32,917 nucleotides of DNA, from the NCBI GenBank assembly GCA_014859305.1, contig JACUUM010000030.1, positions 1-32,917 of the forward strand, written 5' to 3'. A model generated the notes under the pieces. The model saw only the letters and a program-made list of their open reading frames with translations, did not search any database and was not told the DNA's origin. Below, in pieces: positions 1 through 13,810 of the stretch; position 1 is the stretch's first letter; every line of letters starts with the position of its first letter. The stretch comes from Coriobacteriia bacterium (lineage in GTDB: Bacteria > Actinomycetota > Coriobacteriia > Anaerosomatales > Kmv31). Made by a program: the position numbers and the translations under genes.

Positions 1-441
<441 letters not shown>

Positions 442-510
442 GCAGGATCCCAGAGGAAGTGACGGGGGCGCTCATCGGCGCGCCCGGCGCCTCATTAGGA
501 GGAAGCAACC

Positions 511-4755
<4,245 letters not shown>

Positions 4756-4871
4756 AGGACCTGCCCTCGCGGTGGCGGGCCGCGGAGCGCCCTTCGCGAC
4801 CCGATCCGCCCCTTCCGGCGAACCCCACCGCGGCACTCCGGCCCGAGGGACGATACGCCCGGGCGCGTGGT

Positions 4872-4919
4872 TTGACAGCCACGAGGACGCTTTGGTAGAG
4901 TGCGACCTTGTGACTCTAG
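4872..4919 (+). promoter_or_regulatory. sigma70-type promoter of the str-S10-spc operon
   Basis: A perfect TTGACA -35 box (4872-4877) and a TAGAGT -10 box (4896-4901) are separated by 18 nt. Six nucleotides after the -10 box comes TTGTGACTCTAG (4908-4919), which recurs at the identical offset in the alpha-operon promoter and covers the expected start of transcription. The rpsL start is about 80 nt downstream. No further convincing promoter is seen until map ends, so this one may drive up to 27 genes. The box matches are direct; the start site is inferred. Confidence 0.85.
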
Positions 4920-4990
4920 GCTGCCCGGCGGCGCGCGTGCTGCGTCGGAGGCGTTGCGGCCCGGGACAGGCGAAGACCGAGGAGGGTGCG

Positions 4991-5362
4991 TTGCCCACCA
5001 TCAACCAGCTGGTCAGGAATGGCCGAAAGCAGGTCGCCAAGAAGAGCGCGACCCCCGCGCTCAAAGGTAACCCGCAGAAGCGCGGCGTGTGCACGCGCGT
5101 GTACACGACCACCCCGAAGAAGCCGAACTCCGCGCTGCGCAAGGTGGCGCGCGTCCGGCTGACCAACCAGATCGAGGTAACGGCCTACATCCCGGGCATA
5201 GGCCACAACCTGCAGGAACACTCGATCGTCCTCGTTCGCGGCGGCCGCGTGAAGGACCTCCCCGGCGTTCGCTACAAGATCATCCGGGCGGCGCTGGACT
5301 GCGCCGGAGTGAGCGACCGCAACCAGGCCCGCTCGCGGTACGGGGTGAAGAAGGCCAAGTAG
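4991..5362 (+). CDS. rpsL: 30S ribosomal protein S12
   Basis: S12 sits at the decoding centre of the small subunit. The protein is 123 residues, the normal length, starting [12 protein letters not shown]. The TTG start is supported by AGGAGGG just upstream (4980-4986); the same frame stays open further 5' to 4772, but that extension has no S12 similarity and overlaps the promoter. The signature [13 protein letters not shown] and the loop [21 protein letters not shown] are intact, including the lysines where streptomycin-resistance changes usually occur, so the gene looks wild-type. It is the first gene after the promoter at 4872 and is followed by a strong stem-loop and then rpsG, the standard str-operon order. 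Confidence 0.98.
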   Translation: MPTINQLVRNGRKQVAKKSATPALKGNPQKRGVCTRVYTTTPKKPNSALRKVARVRLTNQIEVTAYIPGIGHNLQEHSIVLVRGGRVKDLPGVRYKIIRAALDCAGVSDRNQARSRYGVKKAK

Positions 5363-5364
5363 AC

Positions 5365-5392
5365 CCGGCCCGCCCGTCGGGGCGGGGGCCGG
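5365..5392 (+). other. stem-loop between rpsL and rpsG
   Basis: The RNA here can fold into an 11-bp GC stem with a 2-nt bulge and a GTCG tetraloop (CGCCC 5371-5375 with GGGCG 5380-5384, extended by CCGG 5365-5368 with CCGG 5389-5392). No T-run follows, and the rpsG ribosome-binding site starts 4 nt later, so a terminator is unlikely. In E. coli the rpsL-rpsG junction is where S7 represses its own translation. A similar role here is only a position-based guess; an RNase-processing or stability element is equally possible. Confidence 0.5.
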
Positions 5393-5409
5393 CGTGAGGA
5401 GAGACAGTC

Positions 5410-5880
5410 ATGCCAAGGCGTGCAGCGGCACAGCGCAGGGAGACCCTGCCCGACCCGGTCTACAACAACCGGCTCGTCACCCAGCTCATAAACAAGGTGC
5501 TCCTCGACGGGAAGCGCTCCTTGTCCGAGCGCATCGTCTACGACGCCTTCGACATCATCGAGCGCAAGACGGGCAACGACCCGCTCGCGACGTTCAAGAA
5601 GGCGATGGACAACGTCCGCCCCACGCTGGAGGTGCGTCCGAAGCGTGTCGGCGGTGCGACGTATCAGGTCCCCGTCGAGGTGAACAGCCGCCGCGCGACC
5701 ACCCTGGCGATCCGCTGGATCGTGGGCTTCTCGCGGAAGCGCCGTGAGAAGACCATGTCCGAGCGGCTGGCCGGCGAGATCATAGACGCCGTGGCAGGAC
5801 AGGGCGCGTCCGTGAAGCGCCGCGAGGACCTGTACAAGATGGCCGAGTCCAACCGGGCGTTCAGCCACTACCGCTGGTAG
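5410..5880 (+). CDS. rpsG: 30S ribosomal protein S7
   Basis: S7 nucleates folding of the 16S rRNA 3' major domain and contacts E-site tRNA. The 156-residue product begins [11 protein letters not shown] after a GAGGAGAG ribosome-binding site and has the usual family length. Recognisable blocks are [22 protein letters not shown], the [14 protein letters not shown] beta-hairpin that reaches the tRNA exit site, and the C-terminal [11 protein letters not shown]. It follows rpsL as in nearly all bacteria and precedes fusA by 38 nt. The open stem-loop just before its start is the only unusual feature of its context. Confidence 0.98.
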   Translation: MPRRAAAQRRETLPDPVYNNRLVTQLINKVLLDGKRSLSERIVYDAFDIIERKTGNDPLATFKKAMDNVRPTLEVRPKRVGGATYQVPVEVNSRRATTLAIRWIVGFSRKRREKTMSERLAGEIIDAVAGQGASVKRREDLYKMAESNRAFSHYRW

Positions 5881-5918
5881 GGGCCGGGCGGCGGTAGGAG
5901 AAGAGGTACCGATCCGAG

Positions 5919-8012
5919 ATGGCTGCGCGTTACCCGCTGACCAAGACACGCAACATCGGCATCATGGCGCACATCGACGCCGGTAAGACCACGACCACCG
6001 AGCGCGTGCTGTTCTACACGGGCAAGACGCACAAGCTCGGTGAGGTCCACGAGGGCGCCGCGACGATGGACTGGATGGTGCAGGAGCAGGAGCGAGGGAT
6101 CACGATCACCTCGGCCGCCACCACCTGCTTCTGGCGCGACCATCGCATCCAGATCATCGACACGCCCGGGCACGTGGACTTCACGGTCGAGGTGGAGCGC
6201 TCGCTGCGCGTGCTCGACGGCGCGGTGGCCATCTTCTGCGCGGTCGGTGGCGTCGAGCCGCAGTCCGAGACCGTATGGCGCCAGGCGGATAACTACGGCG
6301 TCCCCCGGCTCGCCTACATCAACAAGATGGACCGGACCGGCGCGGACTTCCTCAACGTGGTGCGGATGATGAAGGATCGGTTGGACACGAGTCCGGTCCT
6401 GCTCCAGCTGCCCATCGGGGCCGAGGACGGGTTCACCGGGATCGTCGATCTCATCGAGATGCACGCGATCCATTTCAACGAGGACGACAAGGGCATCAAC
6501 CCGACCGTCGGCGATATCCCCTCCGAGCTGGCCGAGGAAGCCGAGCTGCACCGCCACGAACTCGTGGAAGCCGCCGCGGAGCACGACGACGCGTTGCTCG
6601 AGAAGTTCCTGGCTGACGAGGAGATCGGCGTCGCCGAGCTCAAGGCGGCGTTGCGCAAGGCGTGCATCGACAACGCGATCACGCCCGTGACGTGCGGCGC
6701 GTCTTTCAAGAACAAGGGCGTCCAGCCACTGCTCGACGCCATCCTCGACTTCCTGCCCTCGCCGCTGGACGTCCCGGCGATCACGGGGACGGACCTCAAG
6801 AGCGGCGAGGAGGTCGAGCGCCCCGCCGACGACACGGCACCCTTCGCGGCGCTGGCGTTCAAGGTCATGACCGATCCCTACGTCGGCAAGCTCACCTACT
6901 TCCGCGTGTACTCCGGCAAGGCGTCGGCGGGTTCCTACGTGCTCAACTCCACCAAGGGCCACAGGGAACGCGTCGGCCGCCTGCTGGAGATGCACGCGAA
7001 CCACCGGGAGGACGTACCCGACGTCCGTGCCGGCGACATCGTCGCCGCCGTCGGCTTGAAGAACACCACCACCGGCGACACGCTGTGTGCTGAGACGGCG
7101 CAGGTCCTGCTCGAGTCGATGGTCTTCCCCGACCCCGTCATCGACATCGCGATCGAGCCCAGGACCAAGGTCGATCAGGAGAAGCTCTCCGCGAGTCTCG
7201 CCAAGCTCGCCGAGGAGGACCCCACCTTCCGCGTGCGCACCGATGTCGAGACCGGTCAGACGATCATCGCGGGCATGGGCGAGCTGCATCTCGAGGTGAT
7301 CGTCGACCGCCTGCTGCGGGAGTTCAAGGTCGAGGCGAACGTCGGGCGCCCCCAGGTCGCCTACCGCGAGACGGCCGGCAGGCCGGTCGCGAACGTCGAG
7401 GGCAGGTTCGTGCGCCAGACCGGCGGCCGCGGCCAGTACGGGCACGTCGTGCTGAACGTCGTGCCGCAGCAGCCGGGCGCGGGGTACGAGTTCGACAACA
7501 AGATCGTCGGGGGTGCGGTCCCGCGCGAGTTCATCCCGGCCGTGGACCGGGGCGTCCGGGAGGCGATCGAGACCGGCGTGCTGGCAGGCTACCCGGTCGT
7601 CGACATCAAGGTCGAGCTCGTCGACGGCAGCTACCACGAAGTGGATTCCTCGGAGATGGCCTTCAAGGTCGCCGGCTCGATGGGGATCAAGGACGCGCTG
7701 CGCAAGGCCGCCCCTCGGCTGCTCGAGCCGATGATGGCCGTGGAAGTCAACACCCCCGAGGAGTTCATGGGCGACGTGATCGGCGACCTGTCGAGCCGCC
7801 GGGGACACATCGAGGGCATGGAGCCGCGCGGCAACGCGCAGGTCATCAAAGCAAAAGTACCGCTCTCCGAGATGTTCGGCTACGCGACCGACCTGCGCAG
7901 CAGGACCCAGGGCCGCGCAGCGTACACGATGCAGTTCAAGGCCTACGAGGCCGTTCCGAAGAACGTCGCGGACGAGATCGTGAAGAAGGTCGGCGGCGAT
8001 GGCGGCGCCTAG
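5919..8012 (+). CDS. fusA: Elongation factor G
   Basis: EF-G is the cytoplasmic GTPase that drives tRNA-mRNA translocation and, with RRF, recycles ribosomes. At 697 residues it has canonical length. The GTPase domain shows the P-loop AHIDAGKT (residues 17-24), the switch-I stretch [16 protein letters not shown] with catalytic His85 (81-85), and NKMD (135-138). Domains II-V follow, with domain IV recognisable by the [16 protein letters not shown] block. It lies third in the str operon. The expected next gene, tuf (EF-Tu), is missing: only 41 nt separate the fusA stop from the rpsJ start. Product identity is certain; it is the bacterial EF-G rather than TetM or EF4 by its N-terminus and order. 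Confidence 0.98.
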   Translation: MAARYPLTKTRNIGIMAHIDAGKTTTTERVLFYTGKTHKLGEVHEGAATMDWMVQEQERGITITSAATTCFWRDHRIQIIDTPGHVDFTVEVERSLRVLDGAVAIFCAVGGVEPQSETVWRQADNYGVPRLAYINKMDRTGADFLNVVRMMKDRLDTSPVLLQLPIGAEDGFTGIVDLIEMHAIHFNEDDKGINPTVGDIPSELAEEAELHRHELVEAAAEHDDALLEKFLADEEIGVAELKAALRKACIDNAITPVTCGASFKNKGVQPLLDAILDFLPSPLDVPAITGTDLKSGEEVERPADDTAPFAALAFKVMTDPYVGKLTYFRVYSGKASAGSYVLNSTKGHRERVGRLLEMHANHREDVPDVRAGDIVAAVGLKNTTTGDTLCAETAQVLLESMVFPDPVIDIAIEPRTKVDQEKLSASLAKLAEEDPTFRVRTDVETGQTIIAGMGELHLEVIVDRLLREFKVEANVGRPQVAYRETAGRPVANVEGRFVRQTGGRGQYGHVVLNVVPQQPGAGYEFDNKIVGGAVPREFIPAVDRGVREAIETGVLAGYPVVDIKVELVDGSYHEVDSSEMAFKVAGSMGIKDALRKAAPRLLEPMMAVEVNTPEEFMGDVIGDLSSRRGHIEGMEPRGNAQVIKAKVPLSEMFGYATDLRSRTQGRAAYTMQFKAYEAVPKNVADEIVKKVGGDGGA

Positions 8013-8053
8013 GCGCGCGCGGCCGGTGACGAAGGGCGACGGAGGTTAGAGAG

Positions 8054-8362
8054 TTGGCCAATCAGAAGATGAGGATCCGGCTCAAGGGCTACGACCACGA
8101 GATCGTGGACCAGTCGACCAAGATGATCGTCGAGACGGCGCAGAAGACCGGTGCGAAGGTGGCCGGTCCGATCCCGCTCCCCACCGATCGCAACCTGTAC
8201 TGCGTCATCCGCTCGCCCCACGCCAACAAGGACAGCCGCGAGCACTTCGAGATGCGGACGCACAAGCGCCTGATCGACATCCTCGAGCCCACTCCCAAGA
8301 CGGTCGACTCGCTGATGCGTCTCGACCTGCCGGCCGGAGTGGACATCGAGATCAAGCTGTAG
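8054..8362 (+). CDS. rpsJ: 30S ribosomal protein S10
   Basis: S10 (NusE) is a head protein of the small subunit and, in other bacteria, also joins NusB and NusG in antitermination. The 102-residue product has the family length and shows the motif [15 protein letters not shown]-like loop (here [21 protein letters not shown]). The TTG start is supported by GGAGG (8041-8045) 8 nt upstream. In most genomes S10 opens its own operon; here it follows fusA after 41 nt with no promoter-like sequence, so it is probably co-transcribed with the str genes. A perfect stem-loop lies immediately downstream, before rplC. Confidence 0.98.
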   Translation: MANQKMRIRLKGYDHEIVDQSTKMIVETAQKTGAKVAGPIPLPTDRNLYCVIRSPHANKDSREHFEMRTHKRLIDILEPTPKTVDSLMRLDLPAGVDIEIKL

Positions 8363-8367
8363 GACGT

Positions 8368-8387
8368 CCGCCGGGTGCGCCCGGCGG
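8368..8387 (+). other. stem-loop between rpsJ and rplC
   Basis: CCGCCGGG (8368-8375) and CCCGGCGG (8380-8387) form a perfect 8-bp stem with a TGCG loop, 5 nt after the rpsJ stop. Only TCT follows, so it is not a standard intrinsic terminator. The 110-nt rpsJ-rplC gap is the longest within this part of the run, which fits an attenuation, processing or stability element, but nothing in the sequence decides between them. Confidence 0.45.
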
Positions 8388-8472
8388 TCTGCCGGAGGAG
8401 CGGTCCTCTGGGAGCCGGTGAGGGCGCCGGTGAGAAGAGGTCCCAAGACCGCGCGAACGAGAAGGTGATGGA

Positions 8473-9093
8473 GTGGCCAAGACGATACTTGGACGGAAGC
8501 TGGGCATGACCCAGGTCTGGGGCGAGGGCGACATCCTCGTGCCGGTGACCGTCATCGAGGCGGGGCCCTGCGTGGTCTCGCAGGTCAAGACCCCCGAGAG
8601 GGACGGCTACTCCGCCGTTCAGCTCGCCTACGGCGACATCAAGGAGAGCAAGGTCAACAAGCCGATGGCCGGTCACTTCGCCAAGGCGGGAGTGCCTGCC
8701 AAGCGCTACGTCGCGGAGGTGCGCCTGGAGGAGGGCGAGTCCTTCGCCCTCGGCGAGGAGGTCACGGTCGAGGGGTTCGAGGTCGGCTCGAAGGTCCAGG
8801 TGACCGGCACGAGCAAGGGCAAGGGGTTCCAGGGCGTCATGAAGCGGCACAACTACCACGGCGGTCCGGGGGGGCACGGCTCGCACTTCCACCGCGCGCC
8901 GGGCTCCGTCGGTCAGGCATCGACGCCTTCGCGCGTGTTCAAGGGCCTCGGGTTGCCCGGGCACATGGGCAGCGAGACCGTCTCTGTCCGCAGCCTCGAG
9001 GTGGTCGACGTCGATACCGACCAGAACCTGCTGCTCGTCAAGGGTGCCGTGCCCGGCGCCAAGGGCGGGCTGCTCACGATCCGGGCACTCTAG
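8473..9093 (+). CDS. rplC: 50S ribosomal protein L3
   Basis: L3 is an early-assembly 50S protein whose loop reaches the peptidyl-transferase centre. The product is 206 residues, close to the 205-215 typical of the family, and starts [16 protein letters not shown] from a GTG codon. The long central loop [21 protein letters not shown] contains the Gln in SVGQ that PrmB methylates in E. coli. The C-terminus ([15 protein letters not shown]) is standard. It heads the rplC-rplD-rplW-rplB string of the S10 cluster. The upstream GGTGATGGA is a modest ribosome-binding site. Confidence 0.98.
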   Translation: MAKTILGRKLGMTQVWGEGDILVPVTVIEAGPCVVSQVKTPERDGYSAVQLAYGDIKESKVNKPMAGHFAKAGVPAKRYVAEVRLEEGESFALGEEVTVEGFEVGSKVQVTGTSKGKGFQGVMKRHNYHGGPGGHGSHFHRAPGSVGQASTPSRVFKGLGLPGHMGSETVSVRSLEVVDVDTDQNLLLVKGAVPGAKGGLLTIRAL

Positions 9094-9133
9094 GGCCCGG
9101 TGCGGACCGACTGATGGGTGAGGAGTAGACGAG

Positions 9134-9757
9134 ATGCCAAGCATCGACATCAGGGATGGCGCGGGGAAGAAGGTGGGCACGGCCAAGCTGGCCGACTCCA
9201 TCTTCGGCATCGCGCCCAACCCGTTCGCCGTGCACCAGGTCGTCCGCAGCCAGATGGCGGCACGCCGCGCCGGCACCCACTCGACGAAGGGCCGCAGCGA
9301 GGTCGCCGGCGGAGGCGCCAAGCCGTGGCGCCAGAAGGGTACCGGCCGTGCCCGGCAGGGCACGATCCGCGCCCCGCAGTGGAAGGGCGGCGGCGTCGTC
9401 TTCGGGCCCACTCCGCGGAGCTACGCGTTCAGGCTGCCGAAGAAGGTGATCAAGCTCGCGATGCGCAGCGTGCTCTCCGCCAAGGCATCCGAGGGCGTGC
9501 TGCACGTCGTCGAGAGCGTGGCGTTCGAGACGCCCTCGACGAAGCGCGCGATCGAGATGCTCCGCAATCTCGGCGTCGATGGGCGCGTGACGGTGGTCGT
9601 CGGCAACGACGACGAGGCGGCGGTCAAGTCGTTCCGCAACATACCGGCCGCTCGCGTCATCACCGCCGTCGAGGCTAACACCTACGACCTCGTCGACAAC
9701 ACCGCGCTCGTGCTGACGAAGCCGGCGCTGGAGTACCTCGAGGGGGTGCTGAAATAG
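9134..9757 (+). CDS. rplD: 50S ribosomal protein L4
   Basis: L4 lines the polypeptide exit tunnel and in E. coli also represses the S10 operon. The protein is 207 residues, normal for the family. The extended tunnel loop is clear: [11 protein letters not shown], then [17 protein letters not shown] and the aromatic-rich stretch around APQWKGGG (about residues 47-85), flanked by the globular domain. The ATG is preceded by GAGGAG. The stop codon directly abuts the rplW start, so translation is probably coupled. No E. coli-type S10 leader is visible upstream of rpsJ, so autoregulation by L4 cannot be assumed. Confidence 0.98.
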   Translation: MPSIDIRDGAGKKVGTAKLADSIFGIAPNPFAVHQVVRSQMAARRAGTHSTKGRSEVAGGGAKPWRQKGTGRARQGTIRAPQWKGGGVVFGPTPRSYAFRLPKKVIKLAMRSVLSAKASEGVLHVVESVAFETPSTKRAIEMLRNLGVDGRVTVVVGNDDEAAVKSFRNIPAARVITAVEANTYDLVDNTALVLTKPALEYLEGVLK

Positions 9758-10042
9758 ATGGACCCCCGCCAGGTGATCATCCGGCCCGTGGTGTCCGAGA
9801 AGTCCTACGGGCTGATCGAGAAGAACAAGTACACGTTCGAGGTCGACAAGCGCGCGACGAAGCCCCAGATCGCGTCGGCCGTCCAGGAGGTCTTCGGCGT
9901 CACCGTCACGAGCGTCAACACGATGAACATGACCGGAAAGCCGCGGCGCTTGCGCTACGCCAAGGGTCACACGCGGTCCTGGAAGAAGGCCATCGTCACC
10001 CTGAGGGAGGGTGACACCATCGAGCTGTTCGGGTCGCCCTAG
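9758..10042 (+). CDS. rplW: 50S ribosomal protein L23
   Basis: L23 sits at the exit of the peptide tunnel and docks trigger factor and the signal recognition particle. The 94-residue product begins MDPRQVIIRPVVSEKS; Glu14 in VSEK corresponds to the trigger-factor contact (E. coli Glu18). The rRNA-binding loop TGKPRRLRYAKGHTRSWKKA is intact. Its ATG follows the rplD stop with no gap, and the ribosome-binding site GAGGGGG lies within rplD. A 139-nt spacer with a short GC hairpin separates it from rplB. Confidence 0.98.
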   Translation: MDPRQVIIRPVVSEKSYGLIEKNKYTFEVDKRATKPQIASAVQEVFGVTVTSVNTMNMTGKPRRLRYAKGHTRSWKKAIVTLREGDTIELFGSP

Positions 10043-10181
10043 GGGCCGCCCCGCCGGCACGGCTGCCCGCCTCCGTCGTTGAGATGGAGCCGCCCGGCAC
10101 CGTGGCAGTCCGGCGTCGGATCCGCGGGGAGGCGAGGCCTCCCGGTCCCGGCGGAGCCGGCAATCGGACGGAAGGAGAGAC

Positions 10182-11012
10182 ATGGGACTGAAGAAGTACA
10201 AACCGACATCGCCGGGACGGCGCTTCCAGTCGGTCTCCGACTTCGCCGAGGTGACGAAGACGGAGCCGGAGAAGTCGCTGCTCGGACCGATCTCCAAGAA
10301 GGGCGGCCGCAACAACAACGGTCGCATCACGACGCGCCACCAGGGCGGCGGACACAAGCGGCGGTACCGCCGGATCGACTTCAAGCGCGACAAGGACGGC
10401 GTTCCCGCCAAGGTCGCCTCCATCGAGTACGACCCGAACCGCTCGGCCCGCATCGCGCTGCTGCACTACGCCGACGGCGAGAAGCGCTACATCATCGCGC
10501 CGCAGAGACTGAAGGTCGGCGACACGGTCCAGTCCGGCAAGGGCTCGGACATCCGCCCGGGGAACGCGTTGACGCTCTCCGACATTCCGACCGGTACCGT
10601 CGTGCACGCGATCGAGCTGCAACCCGGGAAGGGCGCGGCCATGGCACGCTCGGCGGGCACGTCGGCGCAGCTGATGGCGAAGGAGGGCGACTACGCGATC
10701 CTGCGCACGCCATCCTCGGAGACGCGGATGGTGCTGCTGACCTGTCGCGCTACCGTGGGCGTCGTCGGCAACCCCGAGCACGAGGGAGTCTCCGTCGGCA
10801 AGGCGGGACGCGCGCGCTGGAAGGGCAAGAGGCCGACCGTCCGCGGTACCGCCATGAACCCGGTCGACCATCCGCATGGCGGCGGCGAGGGCAAGAACAA
10901 GACCGCCGGACGCCATCCGGTGAGCCCATGGGGAGTCCCCACCAAGGGACATCGCACCCGTGCGCGGCGCAAGTCGTCCGACCGCCTGATCATCCGCCGC
11001 CGCAAGAAGTAG
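10182..11012 (+). CDS. rplB: 50S ribosomal protein L2
   Basis: L2 is needed for subunit association and the structure of the peptidyl-transferase centre. At 276 residues it has the usual length and starts [14 protein letters not shown] after GAAGGAGAG. The N-terminal [25 protein letters not shown] block and the C-terminal [12 protein letters not shown] are both intact, with His230 matching the conserved E. coli His229. The gene follows rplW in the standard S10-cluster order. The 139 nt before it (10043-10181) hold no other gene and only a 7-bp hairpin, GGGAGGC/GCCTCCC, at 10127-10143. Confidence 0.98.
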   Translation: MGLKKYKPTSPGRRFQSVSDFAEVTKTEPEKSLLGPISKKGGRNNNGRITTRHQGGGHKRRYRRIDFKRDKDGVPAKVASIEYDPNRSARIALLHYADGEKRYIIAPQRLKVGDTVQSGKGSDIRPGNALTLSDIPTGTVVHAIELQPGKGAAMARSAGTSAQLMAKEGDYAILRTPSSETRMVLLTCRATVGVVGNPEHEGVSVGKAGRARWKGKRPTVRGTAMNPVDHPHGGGEGKNKTAGRHPVSPWGVPTKGHRTRARRKSSDRLIIRRRKK

Positions 11013-11051
11013 TGGCGCGGCAGAGACGTTGACGAGGAGCTGGAGTCGCTG

Positions 11052-11321
11052 ATGAGCAGGAGTCTGAAGAAGGGACCCTACGTCGAACCTCGGTTGCTGG
11101 ACCGGATCCACGCGATGAACGAGGCCGGCGAGAAGCGCGTCGTCAAGACGTGGTCCCGCGCGTCGACGATCTTCCCCGAGATGGTCGGGCACACGATCGC
11201 CGTGCACGACGGCCGGAAGCACGTCCCCGTCTACGTGAGCGAGTCGATGGTCGGGCACAAGCTGGGCGAGTTCGCGCCCACTCGCACGTTCCGCGGTCAC
11301 GCGGGCAAGGGCCGCAGGTAA
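11052..11321 (+). CDS. rpsS: 30S ribosomal protein S19
   Basis: S19 binds S13 in the head of the 30S subunit near the A-site tRNA. The 89-residue protein starts [16 protein letters not shown] and has the core [21 protein letters not shown] followed by [16 protein letters not shown]. It is a few residues shorter at its C-terminus than some homologues (92-93), ending AGKGRR, which is within normal variation. GAGGAG and GGAG lie upstream of the ATG. Position between rplB and rplV is the standard S10-cluster order. Confidence 0.97.
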   Translation: MSRSLKKGPYVEPRLLDRIHAMNEAGEKRVVKTWSRASTIFPEMVGHTIAVHDGRKHVPVYVSESMVGHKLGEFAPTRTFRGHAGKGRR

Positions 11322-11375
11322 GGGCGAGACGCCGGCCGCGTGAGCGCGGCCGCGATGTGGAGGTCGGAGCAAGAG

Positions 11376-11717
11376 ATGGAAGCGAAAGCGGTTGCCAGGT
11401 ACGTGCGGGTAAGCCCGCGCAAGGCCCGCCAGGTCGTCGACCTGATCCGGGGCAAGTCGGCGGGCGAGGCCTCGGCGATCCTCAAGTTCACCCCGCGAGG
11501 GGCGGCCGAGGTCGTCGAGAAGGTGCTGCACAGCGCCGTGGCCAACGCCGAGAGGAACCTGAAGATCCCGGCGGACACCCTGTACGTGTCGGAGACCTAT
11601 GTGGACGAGGGGCCGACGCTGAAGCGCATCAGGCCCCGCGCGATGGGGCGCGCGTTCAGAGTGGACAAGCGTACGAGCCACATCACCGTGGTCGTGAAGC
11701 AGCGGAAGGAGGCGTAG
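11376..11717 (+). CDS. rplV: 50S ribosomal protein L22
   Basis: L22 spans the 50S subunit, and its beta-hairpin narrows the exit tunnel beside L4. The start is set at the ATG giving [20 protein letters not shown], which matches the family N-terminus; a GGAG at 11366-11369 lies 6 nt upstream. An in-frame GTG at 11340 would add 12 non-conserved residues and is disfavoured. The 113-residue product shows the tunnel hairpin as [20 protein letters not shown] near the C-terminus. The gene ends 3 nt before rpsC, whose ribosome-binding site AAGGAGG is inside rplV. Confidence 0.97.
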   Translation: MEAKAVARYVRVSPRKARQVVDLIRGKSAGEASAILKFTPRGAAEVVEKVLHSAVANAERNLKIPADTLYVSETYVDEGPTLKRIRPRAMGRAFRVDKRTSHITVVVKQRKEA

Positions 11718-11720
11718 AGG

Positions 11721-12449
11721 ATGGGCCAGAAGGTCTACCCGATCGGGTTCCGTCTCGGCATCACCGAGGACTGGCGGTCCCGGTGGTTCGAGGGCAAGGG
11801 GTACAGTCGGACGCTGGCCGAGGACCTGCGCATCCGTAGCTATCTGTTCAAGAAGCTGCGCCGCGCCGCGGTCTCGCGGGTCGAGATCCAGCGCAAGGGC
11901 GACAAGGTGATCGTCGAGGTCTGGACCGCCCGCCCCGGCATCGTCATCGGCAAGAAGGGCGTGGAGGTCGACACCTTGCGCAGGGAGCTCGAGAAGCTCA
12001 CAGGGCACCCGGTCGCGATCAACATCGTCGAGATCAAGCGGCCCGAGCTCGACGCCACTCTGGTGGCCCAGGGTGTGGCCGAGCAGTTGGAGGCGCGCGT
12101 GGCGTTCCGCCGCGCGATGCGCAAGGCGGTCACGTCGGCTACCAAGAGCGGTGCCCTGGGCATCCGGATCCAGTGCGCGGGGCGCCTCGGCGGAGCCGAG
12201 ATGGGCCGCAGGGAGTGGTATCGCGAGGGGCGCGTGCCGCTTCACACGCTGCGCGCGAAGATCGACTACGGCACCGCCGAGGCAGCCACGACGTTCGGCC
12301 GCATCGGCGTGAAGGTCTGGATCTACCGCGGCGAGGTCCTCCCGGGCCAGGCCGCGCCGGCCGGGGCGGACCCCATGCAGGGGCCGTCGCGCCCTGCGCG
12401 CCGAGAGGGTCGCAGCGGCAGGCGCGGCGCCGGCGGAGGGAGGGGCTAG
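11721..12449 (+). CDS. rpsC: 30S ribosomal protein S3
   Basis: S3 forms part of the mRNA entry channel and its helicase activity. It begins [18 protein letters not shown]; the KH RNA-binding domain has the GxxG loop as GKKG at residues 77-80 within [10 protein letters not shown]. The C-terminal domain ([27 protein letters not shown]-like block) is intact. At 242 residues it is a little longer than E. coli S3 (233); the extra length is a basic, Gly/Ala/Arg-rich tail from about residue 210, seen in many high-GC Gram-positives. It directly precedes rplP. Confidence 0.98.
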   Translation: MGQKVYPIGFRLGITEDWRSRWFEGKGYSRTLAEDLRIRSYLFKKLRRAAVSRVEIQRKGDKVIVEVWTARPGIVIGKKGVEVDTLRRELEKLTGHPVAINIVEIKRPELDATLVAQGVAEQLEARVAFRRAMRKAVTSATKSGALGIRIQCAGRLGGAEMGRREWYREGRVPLHTLRAKIDYGTAEAATTFGRIGVKVWIYRGEVLPGQAAPAGADPMQGPSRPARREGRSGRRGAGGGRG

Positions 12450-12451
12450 AG

Positions 12452-12877
12452 ATGCTTCTGCCCAAGAGAGTGAAGCACCGCAAGGTGCAGCGGGGGTCCA
12501 TGAAGGGCCAGGCCAAGGGAGGCAGCGCCGTGGACTTCGGCGACTACGGCCTCAAGGCGCTCGAGCCCGCCTGGATCTCGAACCGCCAGATCGAGGCGGC
12601 CCGTATCGCCATGACCCGCTACATGAAGCGTGGCGGGAAGGTGTGGATCAACATCTTCCCGGACAAGCCGGTCACGCAGAAGCCCGCGGAGACTCGCATG
12701 GGCTCGGGCAAGGGAAACCCCGAGAAGTGGGTGGCCGTGGTCAAGCCCGGCCGTGTGATGTTCGAAGTCGCGGGCGTGTCCGAAGACGTCGCGCGGGAGG
12801 CGATGCGGCTGGCCGCGCACAAGCTCCCGATCAAGTGCAAGTTCGTGACGAGGTCCGAGACGGGTGGTGAGGCGTAG
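12452..12877 (+). CDS. rplP: 50S ribosomal protein L16
   Basis: L16 helps position A-site tRNA and completes late 50S assembly. The ATG after GGAGGGAGGGG is chosen because it gives [15 protein letters not shown], the family N-terminus; the frame is open further upstream inside rpsC but without similarity. The protein has 141 residues. The motif [18 protein letters not shown] contains the Arg that is hydroxylated in E. coli. It starts 2 nt after the rpsC stop and its own stop abuts the rpmC ATG, so the three genes are probably translationally coupled. Confidence 0.98.
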   Translation: MLLPKRVKHRKVQRGSMKGQAKGGSAVDFGDYGLKALEPAWISNRQIEAARIAMTRYMKRGGKVWINIFPDKPVTQKPAETRMGSGKGNPEKWVAVVKPGRVMFEVAGVSEDVAREAMRLAAHKLPIKCKFVTRSETGGEA

Positions 12878-13093
12878 ATGAAGCCCGAGGACATCCGCGA
12901 TCTCGCCGAGAGCGAGATCGAGCAGAAGATCAGGGACTCGCGCGCGGAGCTGTTCAACCTCCGCTTCCAGCTCGCGACCGGGCAGCTCGACAACCCGAAC
13001 CGCATCAAGACGGTCAAGAAGGACATAGCGCGCCTGCACACCGAGATGCGGATGCGCGAGATCGACGCCGCTCGCAACGCGGCGGCATCGTAG
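12878..13093 (+). CDS. rpmC: 50S ribosomal protein L29
   Basis: L29 is a small two-helix protein next to L23 at the tunnel exit. The 71-residue product starts [18 protein letters not shown] and shows the conserved [21 protein letters not shown] hinge between its helices. It is slightly longer than the E. coli protein (63) because of an Ala-rich end. Its ATG follows the rplP stop directly; GGTGAGG within rplP serves as ribosome-binding site. The next gene is rpsQ, as usual. Confidence 0.97.
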   Translation: MKPEDIRDLAESEIEQKIRDSRAELFNLRFQLATGQLDNPNRIKTVKKDIARLHTEMRMREIDAARNAAAS

Positions 13094-13112
13094 GCGCAGG
13101 CGGAGGTAGCAG

Positions 13113-13373
13113 ATGAGCAACGAACGGGGCAGCCGCAAGCAGCGGCAGGGAGTGGTGGTCTCGGCCGGAGGCGACAAGACGTGCGTCGTGAAGGTCCAGG
13201 ACCGCAAGCGGCATCCGCTGTACGGCAAGATGATGACCGTGAGCTCCAAGTTCCACGCGCACGACGAGAACAACGACACGGGCGTGGGCGACACCGTCGT
13301 GATCGCGGAGACGCGTCCGCTCTCCAAGATGAAGCGGTGGCGTCTGGTCCGCATCGTGGAGAAGGCCAAGTAG
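13113..13373 (+). CDS. rpsQ: 30S ribosomal protein S17
   Basis: S17 is an OB-fold primary binder of the 16S rRNA 5' domain. The 86-residue protein has the family pattern: [36 protein letters not shown], and [21 protein letters not shown]. The N-terminal extension MSNERGSRK is short and charged. GGAGGT lies 5 nt before the ATG. The order rpmC-rpsQ-rplN marks the S10/spc boundary in classical maps; here 54 nt separate rpsQ from rplN with no recognisable promoter. Confidence 0.98.
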   Translation: MSNERGSRKQRQGVVVSAGGDKTCVVKVQDRKRHPLYGKMMTVSSKFHAHDENNDTGVGDTVVIAETRPLSKMKRWRLVRIVEKAK

Positions 13374-13427
13374 CACCGCGGGCAGGGCCGGCGCGGCCGG
13401 CAGCCCGAGGAGGTGACGGAGGGACAG

Positions 13428-13796
13428 ATGATCCAGGCAGAGACGCGACTCAGGGTCGCGGACAACTCCGGGGCCCGGCAGGTGCTCTGCATCAAGGTGC
13501 TGGGCGGCTCCAAACGGCGCTACGCGCGCGTGGGTGACACCATCGTGTGCGCCGTCAAGGAAGCCATCCCGAACGGCCAGGTGAAGAAGGGTGACGTGGT
13601 CAGAGCGGTCGTCGTTCGCACAAAGAAGGAGTCGCGGCGCCCCGACGGCAGCTACATCAAGTTCGACGAGAACGCCGCCGTCATCATCGACAACCAGGGC
13701 AACCCTCGGGGAACGCGCATCTTCGGCCCGGTCGCTCGCGAACTGCGCGACCGCCGCTACATGAAGATAGTGTCGCTGGCCCCGGAGGTCCTGTGA
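13428..13796 (+). CDS. rplN: 50S ribosomal protein L14
   Basis: L14 lies at the subunit interface and forms bridges with 16S rRNA and L19. Starting at the ATG that gives [18 protein letters not shown] yields 122 residues, exactly the family length; GGAGGG (13418-13423) sits 4 nt before it. A GTG at 13413 would add five residues but leaves too little room for its ribosome-binding site. Core blocks [37 protein letters not shown] and [13 protein letters not shown] are intact. It begins the spc segment. Confidence 0.97.
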   Translation: MIQAETRLRVADNSGARQVLCIKVLGGSKRRYARVGDTIVCAVKEAIPNGQVKKGDVVRAVVVRTKKESRRPDGSYIKFDENAAVIIDNQGNPRGTRIFGPVARELRDRRYMKIVSLAPEVL

Positions 13797-13810
13797 CAGG
13801 AGGCGCGACC

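Noticed and set aside
4772-4990. N-terminal extension of rpsL
   Set aside because: It contains the promoter and has no S12 similarity; the product from 4991 has the exact family length.
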